Assembly (NCBI GenBank): GCA_958510825.1
Contig: OY294050.1
Location: 44,715,249 to 44,779,248, forward strand
Source of the DNA: Brachypterus glaber
Taxonomy: Eukaryota > Arthropoda > Insecta > Coleoptera > Kateretidae
Direction: 5' to 3'
DNA: 64,000 bases
Below, in pieces: positions 22,179 to 33,478 of this stretch. Under the pieces are notes generated by a model. That model did no database searches. It saw nothing but the letters and a program-made list of their open reading frames with translations, and was not told where the DNA came from. Numbering within the stretch: position 1 is the stretch's first letter; the number at the start of each line of letters is the position of its first letter. The position numbers were made by a program, and so were the translations under genes.

Positions 22179-22387
22179 CCGTGCGATTATAAAGTGCCGA
22201 ACACTTTTTAATGCAAAACTGGCATTAGCGATGAGTAAAATGCAAGAAAGCTGTGTGCGTTTTACTGGCCACCGAGCTGTTGTACGTAGCAATCACATGG
22301 GCTTGTCAAGCACAACTCTAACAGAGGCGTGGCTTCAAACGAAGAGTATTTTCTTTTCAAACTGTTCGACACTTTATAATCGCTCTG
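22179..22387. mobile_element. Small MITE, termini CCGTGCGATTATAAAGTG (copy 1)
   Basis: The left end 'ccgtgcgattataaagtgcc' mirrors 'cactttataatcgctctg'. A near-identical copy is at 54897-55103. Both read through 'gttttactggccaccgagct' and are about 208 bp long. TA lies next to the ends. Confidence 0.8.
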
Positions 22388-22544
22388 TATAGTAGAAAAA
22401 TGAACTTTATTAAGTCATGCTACCTGCCTACTGCAGGTTGCTTAAATACACAGCATTATAATCTATTAATTTACAATTTAACAATAAATATGGTTGTGAA
22501 TAAATTTAGTTGCAAATTTTTGCCGAAATTTCTATTAAAATCCT

Positions 22545-23245
22545 CTTATAGTATTATTAATTTGAGCCATTTCGCCTCAATGATTATTTATATCGATAAA
22601 AAATCTAAAACAGAAAATAAAAATAAAATGTTCTTATCAGGCGCACCTATTTCTAGATGCGCTGGTAAGTTATTGCATTTAAAATAATACTTATCTGCTA
22701 TATCTTCTTTACCTAAAAAATATTATTAGTCAATACCTCACCAAAGTTTAAAAATTTTGCCTAAACAAAGAATTTTTAATAAAATTCTTGATAAATCGTT
22801 AAAATAATTAAAAAAGAACGAAAAACTGAATAAAAGTTAACTTCTAACGTTTCGGGATCTAATCTGATCCCGTGTTCAAAGAAAATTATTAGTTTTTGAA
22901 AGAATTTGTGCAATATTTGGTTTTATCGTCCCGAAACGTTAAAAGAACGAAGACGTTATTCAATTTTTCGTTCTTTTCTAATCATTTTAACGATTTATCA
23001 AGAATTTTGTTAAAAATTCTTTATTTAGGCAAAAATTTTAAACTTTGGTAAGGTATTGACTAATAATATATTTTAGGTAAAGAAGATATAGCAGATAAGT
23101 ATTATTTTAAACGCAATACCTTACCAGCGCATCTAGAAGTAGGTGCGCCTGATAAGAACATTTTAATTTTATTTTCTGTTTTAGATTTTTTATCTATATA
23201 AATAATCATTGAGGCGAAATGGCTCAAATTAATAATACTATATAT
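22545..23245. mobile_element. Long foldback (arms about 320 bp)
   Basis: 'aatttgagccatttcgcctc' at about 22559 is mirrored at about 23210. 'gcgcacctatttctagatgcgctgg' and 'gtcaatacctcaccaaagttt' are mirrored too. The centre is near 22890. The inner ends carry 'cgtttcgggatctaatctga' and 'cgtcccgaaacgtt', resembling the stem-plus-GAAACG motif of retroelement ends. Confidence 0.8.
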
Positions 23246-23410
23246 ACGCCTCAAATAAATTATAGATTCTATTAAAATCTTCTTGTCTAAATTTACTAAA
23301 TTAAAAATTCCAAACTGCTTTTTCCTATTGAACCACTAGAACCAAATCACAAACCAAATACTTCTCATTCTCGTTTTCCAAATCTCTCCAAAAATTAATC
23401 CTCGTAGTAT

Positions 23411-23850
23411 TTAGCACGCATCATAAATACGTTTTTTCTCATTTTTGACTTTTTGGTGTTCGGTGTCATTTTTTTCATATCTTGCTGTGGGATCTATTAT
23501 AAATGCTTTATTTAAAGATGGACGATAAGCATTTATATCCGAAAATCGATTTGAATCAAGGTTGTCAATTGCATGGACTTCTTCAAAACAAGAACACATT
23601 TTCTTTTGAAGAATACTTGTTATCTTATGTTTTATTTTTTCATGTCTAGCAATAATCTTATTGTTATTGAAGCTACAGTTACCAGTGACGTTCATTCCAG
23701 GAACACCTCGAAAATTTGCATAGTTAGAATTAAGTTTAATTGCTGCTGTCCATTCAGAATCTGAATTTCAGATGATTTGATTTATTTAAAGTTAAAGTCT
23801 CCAAGGACTATGAGGTTACTGTGAAGTTCAATAGTAGGAGATTCAAGTTT
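23411..23850 (-). pseudogene. LINE ORF2 remnant (C-terminal region, trace of endonuclease)
   Basis: The minus frame 23411-23695 contains SDINAYRPSLNKAFIIDPTA followed by RYEKN. The FIIDPT-R-[FY]E pattern is found in the C-terminus of several arthropod non-LTR retrotransposons. Just upstream on minus, about 23795-23820 reads NLIVLGDFNFK, like the endonuclease GDFN motif. The RT domain between them is missing, so this is a collapsed fragment. Confidence 0.6.
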
Positions 23851-23854
23851 AAGT

Positions 23855-25140
23855 TTTATTTTTTGCATAATAATAATAATTATTATTATTAAGGTTTAGT
23901 TTTTTTAATTTTGTGGATTAGTTAGCTTTTTTATTATTTTCGGGATATTGTTAAGATATTTAATAATAATGTCCTTTTTACTCTGCTGTTTTTATTCATT
24001 ATACTTCATAATTATGTTATTCAAATAATTTCTTTGTGCAGTTTTTTAATTTGATTTAATATAAATCTCATCCTTTAGATTAGACTTATTCTTTAACATT
24101 GCTGTAGCATCTCTTCTACTATCTAAGATAGCTTTAGTTGGCCTTGCTTTATCTTTTTGGTAACTGCCAATTATAAACGTTATTACTTTATCTAGGTCCG
24201 GTAATTAACAACAGTGATAGGACTTCAGATGAAAACGTGAATGTCTACGGAATAGGCTTCTTGAAGCAAGGTTGTCAAATTGACGTAGTAAAAGCGTTGC
24301 CGATATAACTACTAATTCCTTTTCAAGTGAGAAATTAAAAATAAAACAAGGTTTTTATCGTTTATTTTTTTTAACTATCAATATTTATTACGACAACTTT
24401 TTTAATATTTAAAAACAATTGAATGGCAATGAATTTTATTTTTGTTAAAAATTTATTAAATATTTTTATTTAATTTATTAAAAAAGTATTTTAATAGTCT
24501 TCATCATTAGAAGTTTATTCAGGTCTTCCATACCCAGAATTTTGAGGAAGTCATTTTACTTTATTTCTTCGGCGATATCCTTTGCCGACTTCTCTTCGAT
24601 GAATCTTGTTCTTATTATACATTTTTGGGTTTTATTAAGTTGAGGTTTTTGCATAGGCTTTTAAAAGAATTATTGTTTGACAAAAAAATGTTTTTAAAAC
24701 ATAACTTATGTTGTTTTTAATCGTTTCACGACTTTACCAACCTTGCAGAACTCTGTAATACTTTGATTTGTAGTTTATTTGGTTTTCGTCAGATGTAGTG
24801 TTTAAAGCCTATTTTTTCCATAGGATTAGCACACAAAAGCATTGCAGGTATAGTGAATACAAATACTGCTGTTGATTACTTGCTCTAGGTTAATGATGGT
24901 GGTTTTTCTTAATATACCTTTTGCACATTTTGCATATCTTCCTTATAGATCTTTATCTTCAGCAGAAGACTCCACATATACCAAATATTAAAATATTATT
25001 TTTAGAGAGGTTTTTCTTGAAAAGCCCCATCGGAAGAATTGATGATTTTATATCAGCTTCATAAAATTTATGAAGACTAAATGGCATACCATTTGTACAG
25101 ATTGAGGTTCATATCTGCAGTTTTTTAGTATAATACTCAA
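23855..25140. other. Receptor intron, no gene recognised
   Basis: An (ATT)n/(AAT)n microsatellite lies at about 23870-23892. The rest is AT-rich and unassigned. Confidence 0.4.
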
Positions 25141-25189
25141 AATTTAATTTAATTCAAAACAGCTTTAGTTTTAATTAAAGTTATATTAC

Positions 25190-25370
25190 CTGTCATTGGA
25201 CTTAAAGTTGATCCTTGTTTTAATAATGCCCCATATACAAACCACATACAATTTGATAAAGAATAAACATAATTTTTATCATCATCTGGACATAATTTAC
25301 TTCTTAAATATATAATGTAATATATAATAGGTCCAACAATCAATAAAGAAAGAATTATAAGTACCCATAC
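25190..25370 (-). CDS. Ionotropic receptor exon, first membrane helix and pore
   Basis: The acceptor is 'tgtttttag' and the donor 'gtaata'. Phase 0 in, phase 1 out. It encodes VWVLIILSLLIVGPIIYY (first membrane helix), a short loop with CPDDD, then NCMWFVYGALLKQGSTL, the re-entrant pore with the G-A-L-x-K-Q-G motif typical of conserved antennal receptors such as Ir93a and Ir21a. Confidence 0.93.
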
Positions 25371-25594
25371 CTAAAAACAATACATAATATGATACGTGAT
25401 ACTATTTGCAATGTCGATGTCAATATTTTTGTATTTATAATTTCTAAATTCAAAATTTATGTATACTGGAATGAAAGTGTTTCTGGACTTTTTGTAGAAT
25501 TTTTTTCTTAAAATGGCATAAATGGCAATAAAATTCTGAAGTACTTAGTACTTAGGAAATACCCTGATTAGATTTACAGCTATAGGAAGACGTA

Positions 25595-25645
25595 TTTACA
25601 ATAATAATAATAATTATTATTATTATTATTATTATTATTACTAAT
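25595..25645. repeat. (TTA)n/(TAA)n microsatellite
   Basis: 'aataataataataattatta' continuing as TTA repeats: two inverted trinucleotide runs that could form a hairpin. Confidence 0.8.
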
Positions 25646-25794
25646 CTATTCCTACGATTTAATAATAAACCCAAGTTGATAAGGTTGAGAAAACATGGTT
25701 GTTTACTTGAAATTTATTTTTAGAGTTAATTAGTCTAATTTTAATTAATATTAACTTAATAATATTATTAAGATTACTTTCTTAACCAACTCAC

Positions 25795-25959
25795 CCAGTT
25801 TGTAAATGGAGCTAGAAGCCCAGACCCTGATGCTGATTCTTTGGGCCTATTCAGTAGAACAACCCACTCCCCCGTGTCCATATTTGGTGAATATTTAATT
25901 ACGCTAGTGTAAAATTCAATGTTCAACATTGGTAAAAATCCTACAGCCATATCCACGTT
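25795..25959 (-). CDS. Ionotropic receptor exon, end of S1 lobe
   Basis: Framed by 'tattgttttag' and 'gtgagt', 55 codons, phase 0 both sides. It reads NVDMAVGFLPMLN, later GEWVVLLNRPKESASGSGLL then APFTNW. D-M-A-V-G and R-P-x-E-S-A-S-G-S-G-L-L-x-P-F are signature blocks of the ligand-binding S1 half just before the first membrane helix. The glutamate-binding Arg of true iGluRs is not evident, as in most ionotropic receptors. Confidence 0.93.
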
Positions 25960-25969
25960 CTAAAACAAT

Positions 25970-26956
25970 AATAGTATATTATTTACCAAGTGAGAGAAGT
26001 TTAACATTTTTGACCTGCGTCAAATTGCGGGATGAGCGCGCTAGCCCGAAGCCCGCAAGACGCGGTCTAAAATGTTAAATCTTCACTCACGTGGAAAATA
26101 TAGTATTTTTTTCACTACCAGTACAATTAATTAGCTATTTATTTATTTGTTTTACTAAAATTTAATGAAAAAGCTTATAAATTTAAAATATCACGCAGGC
26201 CGTTCGCGGCCATTAAAAAAAACAAATGAATAACTTGACATTTCTGGCAGAAATTTTCTGTTGATCTGCTAAAATTATTAAGTTAGAAAGTGTTTCCGTG
26301 TTGAGTGTAATAAAATATATAAAAATGGAAAGTGAAATGCAAAGTGATGATTCTGGTACTCCCCCAGAAATAAGGGGACAGGCGAAAACTGTGAGGGGGA
26401 ATCTATTGCCTCAAAAATCAATTTATGGGGATTGTACCTCTAGTAATCTATGATCCTTACGGTAATATATGGGTTGTATAATCTATGGTTGAATATGATG
26501 GACCAATCATTTTCACTTTTCGAAGTGTTTTTTTGTAAAACATGTTTCATATGTACTAATTTAATTAAGAGTACCAGAATCATCACTTTGCATTTCACTT
26601 TCCATTTTTATATATTTTATTACACTTAACACGGAAATACTTTCTAACTTAATATTTTCAGCAGATCACCAGAAAATTTCTGCCAGAAATGTCAAGTTAT
26701 TCATTTGTTTTTTTAATGGCCGCGAACGGCCAGCGTGATATTTTAAATTTATAAGCTTTTTCATTAAATTTCAGTAAAATAAATAAATAAATAGCTAATT
26801 AATTGTACTGGTAGTGAAAAAAATACTATATTTTCCACGTGAGTGAAGATTTAACATTTTAGACCGCGTCTTGCGGGCTTCGCGCTAGCGCGCTCATCCC
26901 GCAATTTGACGCAGGTCAAAAATGTTAAACTTCTCTCACTTGGTATATAATATACT
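25970..26956. mobile_element. Foldback element with about 385-bp arms
   Basis: The left arm (25970-26360, including 'tgcgtcaaattgcgggatga' and 'atgcaaagtgatgattctgg') is mirrored at 26567-26956. The spacer is about 205 bp. Arm ends read 'atagtatattatttaccaag' and 'ttggtatataatatactatt'. There is no protein-coding signal beyond a short frame. It starts about 10 bases upstream of the receptor exon. Confidence 0.85.
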
Positions 26957-27397
26957 ATTAATTTATCATGCAATAAATAAATTTGGTGCCTAAAGACACT
27001 TGTAAATAGCAATGTGATTGAATAATTAAGCAAAACGTCAGATGCCAAAACAGCTGAATAAAAATTCATTATTAACCATGGTGCAATTTCATTATTTTTA
27101 GAACCTCTGACGTCATAGGTAGAGAAATAATATTTCTACCAATGAAAAGAACAGTAATAAAGATGTGCTCTTAGGCTGGTAGTGAAAAAATATTTTTATT
27201 TACAATCATGCCGTAAAATGTCCTTTTTTGGACACCTAGGCGTCATAGAAGCCCAAAGTAATTTCATAGCTCAGAAAAATTGTGTTTATTTGTTTAAAAA
27301 CAGTGTAATTTCGGACTCGTGCCACATATTAGTTTTATGAATGTGACTGGGAACAAAATGCAGACCATAAATATGATCAAAAGTAAGTTTTAATATA

Positions 27398-28220
27398 GGG
27401 GAAGTGAGGGTTAACTGGGCCACAGGGTTAACTAGTTCACCTGGATTTTATCAAGTTTGTTTGTTAGTATTGGAGCATTAGTGCAAATTCTAGTGATATT
27501 TAGTTAGTAGTATTGTTTAAAGTATTATGGCGGACCGTGTTGTCCACGTGTAAGTTGTAGTAAAGAAAGTTCATTTTTTTCGATGAAAAGTGGGTATTTA
27601 CCTTAACTTTTATTTTTTAATTAATATTTTTTTATTAATAGGAGGATCTAGACTAATATTTTACCTAATATACTGCTGAGTATTTTATTAATTATTCTGC
27701 ATAATTTCCGCCTTCTAATTACTTAATAGTAATAAAATTTTATGATTTTATTCAGTGATGTCACTCAGGGTTAACTGGTTCGGGGTTAACTGGACCACTT
27801 ATGTCAATATTAATTAGTTCGGGGTTAACTGGGCCTTGTCCAGTCCAAACCAGTTAACCCTCAGATATATCTAATATTTAACATATTATATTGTCTATTT
27901 TTATGTTAAAATTAAATTTTATTTGATTTCAAATCGTTTTTATTCACAATAATTACAATACAATACATTTTTGTCAGTGGACCAGTTAACCCCGAGTAGT
28001 GGTCCAGTTAACCCTGCCCTATGGGGTTAACTGGTCCAGCGGGGTCAACTGGTTTATCGTTAATAACTTTTTTTATACAAATAATATTTGTCTGAAGTAT
28101 TAATATGTTCTAACTATAGTTTTAATCTACCTTTTGCTATAGAAAATATTTGAAAATTGTTTACAGGTTTTTCAAAAACTCGATATGAAAAAAAGCGGCC
28201 CAGTTAACCCCGACTTCCCC
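27398..28220. mobile_element. MITE, termini GGGGAAGT..GGGTTAACTGGGCC, TATA-flanked
   Basis: The ends 'ggggaagtgagggttaactg' and 'cagttaaccccgacttcccc' are inverted repeats with TATA on each side. The interior repeats 'ggttaactgg' about ten times in both orientations. No ORF. The GGGGAAG start resembles the pogo-like elements at 30598-32445. Confidence 0.75.
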
Positions 28221-28554
28221 TATATTTTTTAAAAAATTCTGGGAGTTCATTTTGTAACATGAATCAGGCTCAGTTAATCGAAATTTTCGTTAAAGAAATC
28301 GGTTTGAATGCAGCGCTAGCATTCCATTCCAAAGAAATGATATCGTGCAAAAAAAATTCCAAAATTCATAAATTTAATATTAAAGTAAAAGTTGTCATAA
28401 AGTGAAAGTTTTTGACATCTCAGGCAGATTTGTGAATAATTTTCTGATTGGTCGAAAGTTTGCATCTCCCTCTGTCTTTCTCTCTCTTGCAATAGGTTCT
28501 TTCACTCTTGACTTGTATCTAGTGCGTAATGCTGTAGTCGTATCTCATACTTAC

Positions 28555-28734
28555 ACCCTTTTTCATTTCATCCAAAATGCCACCATCTCTTGACCCAAAC
28601 ACATTTCCTTTGGGTACTACAATTGTATAATTAAAGTCCAATTTTTCTTTTAAAATGTTCAACAAATCAAATGCAACTCCAGTTCCTTCGATCGTGCCAT
28701 TTGGGTGCTTTGTATAGCCACTAAGTAGATTATT
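28555..28734 (-). CDS. Ionotropic receptor exon, S1 lobe
   Basis: 60 codons, phase 0 both sides, acceptor 'ctttttag', donor 'gtaagt'. It encodes NNLLSGYTKHPNGTIEGTGV, then AFDLLNILKEKLDFNYTIV and ends GGILDEMKKG. The G-T-G-V-A-F-D-L-L-N-x-L pattern is the start of the ligand-binding lobe S1 in ionotropic receptors. Confidence 0.92.
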
Positions 28735-29190
28735 CTAAAAAGAGCATTTTTAAGGTTAAACAAACTGCGAAGATATGTAATGCGTTTCATTCCACAGTTG
28801 CAACAACATTTTAACCCCCCTTCATACCCCTTCCCCCAACCGATTTTGCTCAAACACAAACTTTTACAATATAATATAAAAATGGATCTGCAAACCAAAT
28901 TTCAAGTCTCTAGCTTAAAGCGTTTTTAAGTTATCGTGGATACAGACAGATATAATTTTTATTCACAATCATACAGAAAAACACCCTTTACATGCATTAT
29001 AAAAAGTTGCAAAATCTATCATTTTTGTTCTTTTAAATCAAAAAAGCTTTTCATTTTTAACCAAGGTTAGAAATGAATTCATATCTAACCTATTTTTTGG
29101 CTTTTGGTGACACCTCATAGATGTCGAAACTATCGCCTTGTCTGTAAACAGCTGTAGTTTGCTAATAAAATAACCTAATTTTTGTTTATT
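28735..29190. other. Receptor intron with shared repeat motif
   Basis: 'caaatttcaagtctctagct' then 'taaagcgtttttaagttatcg' at about 28896-28938 is shared with 3765-3812 and 9040-9075, so it is a fragment of the satellite-bearing family. The rest is unassigned. Confidence 0.5.
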
Positions 29191-29910
29191 ACATCGGCAC
29201 TTAGTGCTACTAAGAGTGCCGATGTATTGAAATCTTCGCCGAAAAGTCAAAATCTTTGACCACGTTTTTTTCACATTTCTCGACGTTTTAGACCATTCTG
29301 AGTCGAAATCAGTAAAAAAAATTTTTGCGTCCGTCTGTCTGTCTGTCTGTCTGTCTGTCTGGGTGTAAACTCTCTAACTCCATTTCTACATGAGATATCG
29401 ACTTGCGGTTTCTTGCATATTGTTTCTTATCGTATTCCGAAGAGTTGATTAGATTTTGGGGGTAAACGATTGGGGGTAAGGGGGTAAAAATAGGGTAAAA
29501 CTCCTATTTTTAGCGTTTTTTGTTTATAATTAAGGCAATTATTATTGTATTTGGTTTGGACTTTTTTAGCACTTATATAAAAGATAATTTTAAATTGGTC
29601 AAAAAATGTTATAACCAACGTTTTCCTAAAACGCATTGTTTTCAAGATAATGGCGTTTAAAGCAGTAAAAGGTTTTTTTAGCATATCTCACATATTTATA
29701 ACCCGATTTCAAAAAATTATATTTTAAATAAAAGCTCTTTTTAAGCCCTATAAAAAATTTTATATACAGTTTTTTGCTAGAATATAATGTTTTAAAGATA
29801 CAGAATTTAAAATCAAACAAAACACCTAGTTTGAAATTTGCAAACTAGATGGCTCTAGTGTACAATAGTGCCGATGTTTTGACAGGGTGCTTGCAACGTT
29901 TCATCCAGTT
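29191..29910. mobile_element. Non-autonomous Helentron/DINE-like element, copy 2
   Basis: The best intact copy. Hairpin 'acatcggcacttagtgctac' plus 'taagagtgccgatgt', then a (GTCT)n run at about 29332-29358, then 'gtgccgatgttttgacaggg' and 'gcaacgtttcatccagttt'. About 720 bp. Confidence 0.6.
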
Positions 29911-30366
29911 TTTACCAAAAACAATAAGAAATAATATTTATTTATATATTATACGGTTCATACCGATTTAGTTGAAATTTATAGTGACGTTAGAAATCTG
30001 CAAAATTTCTGTAGAAGATTACCTATTTAAAATGTTAAATTTTACGAGGTAATGTGTCATTTATTTATGCTTGTGAATAAAATTCCGTTCTAACTACATA
30101 AGAGATGCTAATTTGGCCTAGGCTGCGTCAAATATCATCTCTCGTTTGGACTTTTTTAATTTTCTTATTAGGTTAGAAATATAATGTTTTGCTTTTTTTG
30201 GTTTCTCGACGTTTTAGAAAAAATTAAAATAATGTAAGCACAAAAAATGAATTTTTATTTCTATTACAAAACTTAATGAGAAAAAAAAAATCGTAAAATT
30301 CCGGAATCTTGTAAACAGACTAAGGATCAATGTGAAAACCTTACAATATTACAATAAATACATTAC
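29911..30366. other. Receptor intron, nothing recognised
   Basis: AT-rich. No repeat boundary or exon seen. Confidence 0.4.
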
Positions 30367-30455
30367 CTGCAAAGTAGTCACTTTGATGTTCAAGCCTTTA
30401 ATTTCTTCAGATAAAATCCTTAGTGTATTCTTTCGAATTGTTTCGCTAACTTGAC
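30367..30455 (-). CDS. Ionotropic receptor exon before the S1 lobe
   Basis: Acceptor 'ctcattttag', donor 'gtaatg'. Phase 1 in, phase 0 out. It encodes QVSETIRKNTLRILSEEIKG then LNIKVTTLQ. L-x-I-x-V-T-T-L leads into the S1 lobe, as in other ionotropic receptors ('G-x-x-L-x-V-x-T'). Confidence 0.85.
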
Positions 30456-30681
30456 CTAAAATGAGTATAAATTGACAGTTTTTACAGGAAATTTTCTGTC
30501 GGAGTCATAAAAGATTTTTTAATGATCTTACCTCAGTTTTTTCTACTTTTCACTTTAATTTCCTCGCTCTACTCCATAATAGAGGGTTTTCCAGGTAGGG
30601 GAGAGTGGGGATGTTTCGACCTCTTAATGTTTAAATCGTTTTATAAAATATTTAATAAATTATTTTATTTTATTTTTTATA

Positions 30682-31591
30682 GAGGAAGGGTAGCAAATGT
30701 GGGCTAGGTCTTGTAATATGGGCTAGGTGGGTTTCTCAGCTATCCGATGCAGTTCTCTGCATCCGACTATCGCAAATCGTAAGTGGCGAAGTTAAACTTC
30801 CACAGTAAAGATTCATTAATTAATTCATACATTCGTTGGCGTTTGAGAATTTATTTTTATTTTCCGCCCTTTTCAGCAAGCCACAGAACTTTTTCAAGTA
30901 AGTTTATAAATTCCGTTACCTGATAGATAACAACGTTTTCAAGACCATTTCTGCAACAAATTAAAGCCACATAATCGAGCTTTGATGTGTGCTTATTAGT
31001 TAACATAACCTCTTTTGTAGTATACACCGAGTATTTTTGCAATTTGGGCCATCCCTGTGTTTCTATTATGGGCTATATAGAACTATGTATTCAAGCCTAG
31101 AATTTTTCTAGGAGGCCAAGAAAAGATCAGCAACAGCCAAGAATAGAAGAAAATGGAACGAGGGCGATATGGAACGCGCTATAATAGCGATGAGGCAGTA
31201 CGAGATGGGTACCTTCAAAGCTTTAAAAATGTTTAATATACCACGTCTATATTAGGAGTTATTTGATTTATTATTTCATTTTAGATATAACTTTTATACT
31301 TTTAACTTATTGCGACCAATAAAATTGATTGCCACTTCAAATCTAATATTTATTACACAATTTTGGGGGCAGCCCATATTTAGGGCCAATTTCAAATCGA
31401 CACAAAAGTGCACCTTCTCACTATTTACGAAATAATGAATTTATTATTTGTTTTAATCAATATGAATTTATAACAGGTTGTGACTAATTAATATAGCTAT
31501 CGTTGGGTACGTTTGGTATTGGAACTAAACTTTTATTTATTTTTTTACAAGAAAAAATAAAATGGGTAGCCCATATTTGCTTCCTTTCCTC
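30682..31591. mobile_element. Nested pogo-like transposon remnant, TA-flanked
   Basis: The ends 'gaggaagggtagcaaatgtg' and 'catatttgcttcctttcctc' are inverted repeats flanked by TA (30680-30681 and 31592-31593). It carries a helix-turn-helix coding fragment at 31112-31255. Confidence 0.75.
31112..31255 (+). pseudogene. Pogo-like transposase N-terminus (psq-type helix-turn-helix)
   Basis: In frame after 'tttttctag', the plus strand reads RRKWNEGDMERAIIAMRQYE then GTFKALKMFNIPR, followed by a TAG stop. The W-x-x-x-x-M-x-x-A-I/L...A-x-K-x-F-N-I-P-R layout is the pipsqueak-type DNA-binding helix-turn-helix found at the N-terminus of pogo/Tigger transposases. The CENP-B-like and DDE domains are missing. 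This identifies the surrounding TA-flanked element as pogo-related. Confidence 0.7.
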
Positions 31592-32481
31592 TACCTATCA
31601 TAGTTTAATATGTTTTCTATTAAATAATATAGTACAAGTTGTATTAATTTAAAGAATAATTAGTTTTATAAATTAAAATAAAAATAGTTACATTTGGTTG
31701 AAACATCCCTCTAGGGTGGGAGGTTTCAACCAGATGGTGGGGATGATTAAACCAGTGAATAAAATTATAAATTTTATTAAAATTATTAAAACTTTATAAT
31801 ATAGTTCTAATATAGTTATAAAAATATAGAACCAACATTAAAATGAACCAAAAATTATTAATGTTTTATTAAAAATAACTAGAACATGAACAACTAATAT
31901 TAGACTAATATTAAAAGGAACCAGAAACGATTTAACTAATATAAAAAAACAATAAAAAACTACCTAGTTTCTTAAAATACGAACCAATATTAAAAGTATA
32001 TTGGAAAACTAAAAAACGGATTGGATTTTTAATATTATTTTCTATTTTCGAATGTTCTATCCAGTGGTCGAATCATCCCTATATGCTCATATTTTAAATA
32101 ATATGATGATACCCGGTAAAATAAACGAATTAGGTTAGGTTCAGTGCATGAAAATGAAGCCAATAAAACACTTGTTTAATCATATAAAACCGATTTTGAA
32201 TAGATTTTACCACTAGAAAAATATCGATAAAAAATGTAGAACCAAAACCTTACCTGATTTTCACAAAAAATTGTTTTTTTCGTAATTTTTCTTAGACCTT
32301 TCCGATTTTGACCAAACTTTAACTAGGCACTATAGCTACTAAACTTATTAGTTGGCACTACTGGAAGCACGCAAAATTTAAATAGTTTTAAAATAAAATC
32401 AAATGGTTGAATCCTCCCACTGGTCGAAACATACCCACTCTCCCCTAGATATATTTTGTATTACTAAAATTTTTTACTTAC

Positions 32482-32526
32482 CATAATTATAAGATGGACA
32501 AGTAACTGTCTCATTGCAATTTTCAC
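32482..32526 (-). CDS. Ionotropic receptor micro-exon
   Basis: A 45-base exon, acceptor 'tttttttaag', donor 'gtaagt', phase 1 on both sides. It encodes ENCNETVTCPSYNY with two Cys residues and an N-x-T glycosylation site, as expected of the extracellular amino-terminal region. Exact phase matches with both neighbours support it despite its size. Confidence 0.75.
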
Positions 32527-32565
32527 CTTAAAAAAATGGAAAACGTTTTTAATTGACTACCCTAG

Positions 32566-32702
32566 TATAAATTTAACGTTATAATAACGTTTTTCTACCC
32601 TGTTGAAAATGACGGGTTTGTGCACCATTTATACCCGCCCAGACCCGTCATTTTCAACAGGGTAATGTTTGAAATCTGTATAAAAGTACGTTATAAAATA
32701 TG
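32566..32702. mobile_element. MITE A end fragment with a 65-bp palindromic MITE inside
   Basis: 'accctagtataaatttaacg' is a family A end. Inside it, 32598-32662 is a palindrome 'ccctgttgaaaatgacgggt...acccgtcattttcaacaggg' flanked by TA on both sides. Confidence 0.75.
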
Positions 32703-32710
32703 TGCAAATG

Positions 32711-32966
32711 TCAACGAACTAATAACTCTTCTCTCTAGAATAGGCATTTCATTTGTAAAAACTGACAAAAACGTAGCCAACATATACATTTGTCTGTCTT
32801 ACTCGCACAGCTTTGTTCTAACAGAGACAACAATAACAGTTACTGGTAATTGTTATTGTTCAGGCCTGAATATACCTACTATTTGTTTGCAAACAAACCG
32901 AGATGTTGGCGATACTTTATATTAACGGTATGTGTATTCTAAAGAGAAGAGTTGTTAGTTTTTGTT
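32711..32966. mobile_element. MITE, termini CAACGAACTAATAACTCTTCTCT (copy 1)
   Basis: The left end 'caacgaactaataactcttc' mirrors 'agaagagttgttagtttttgttg' at the right. A truncated copy at 62984-63187 shares 'ctcgcacagctttgttctaa' and 'gttactggtaattgttattg'. Confidence 0.75.
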
Positions 32967-32969
32967 GGA

Positions 32970-33475
32970 AAAATTTAAAAAATTCCAAATCAACGAAACT
33001 AAAAATTAATTGCGCAGATTTGTACTTAGACTAATTTGGTTTAACAAACACTTGTACCACTTTTCCACTGACCCCCTCAAATTACGAGCGTCGATTACAC
33101 GGGTCAACACAAAATTTGACTTTGACTCTAAAGTATAAAAATTCGATAGTTTAGATCGTAATTACACGAAAAAAAATTATATGGCATGAAAAAGTTTGCT
33201 TTTGTATTGAGAAGACCGATTGAACGATATTTTTCAAAATCTGTGGTATTATTTTTTATTGGAAGATAGAACCATCGAAATAAATTTGTTTGTCATTTTT
33301 ATTAAGTTTTACTATCAAAATAACTTACAACAAAGTAGAAAATACTTTAAAAGTGTACCCTCTTACTCTTTCTTTTATGTTCATAAGTACTTTCTCTCAA
33401 TAAACCCCAGATATAGTCTTCCATCATGTTTTCATTGGCCAATACTTGATAACGTTAATATGTCCATTAGATTTG
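32970..33475. other. Receptor intron, nothing recognised
   Basis: AT-rich with an open frame on plus (33220-33492) that shows no domain, motif or codon pattern suggesting a gene. Confidence 0.4.
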
Positions 33476-33478
33476 ATT

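Larger units (their letters stand above)
30598..32445. mobile_element. Pogo-type MITE, termini GGGGAGAGTGGGGATGTTTCGACC, TA-flanked
   Basis: 'ggggagagtggggatgtttc' at the left is mirrored by 'cgaaacatacccactctcccc' at the right, each flanked by TA. A second element (30682-31591) is nested inside. An internal copy of the end motif ('gaaacatccctctagggtgg') lies at about 31700. Confidence 0.75.

Noticed and set aside
22400..22687. 95-codon plus frame
   Set aside because: Lies mostly in the arm of a foldback, with no motif.
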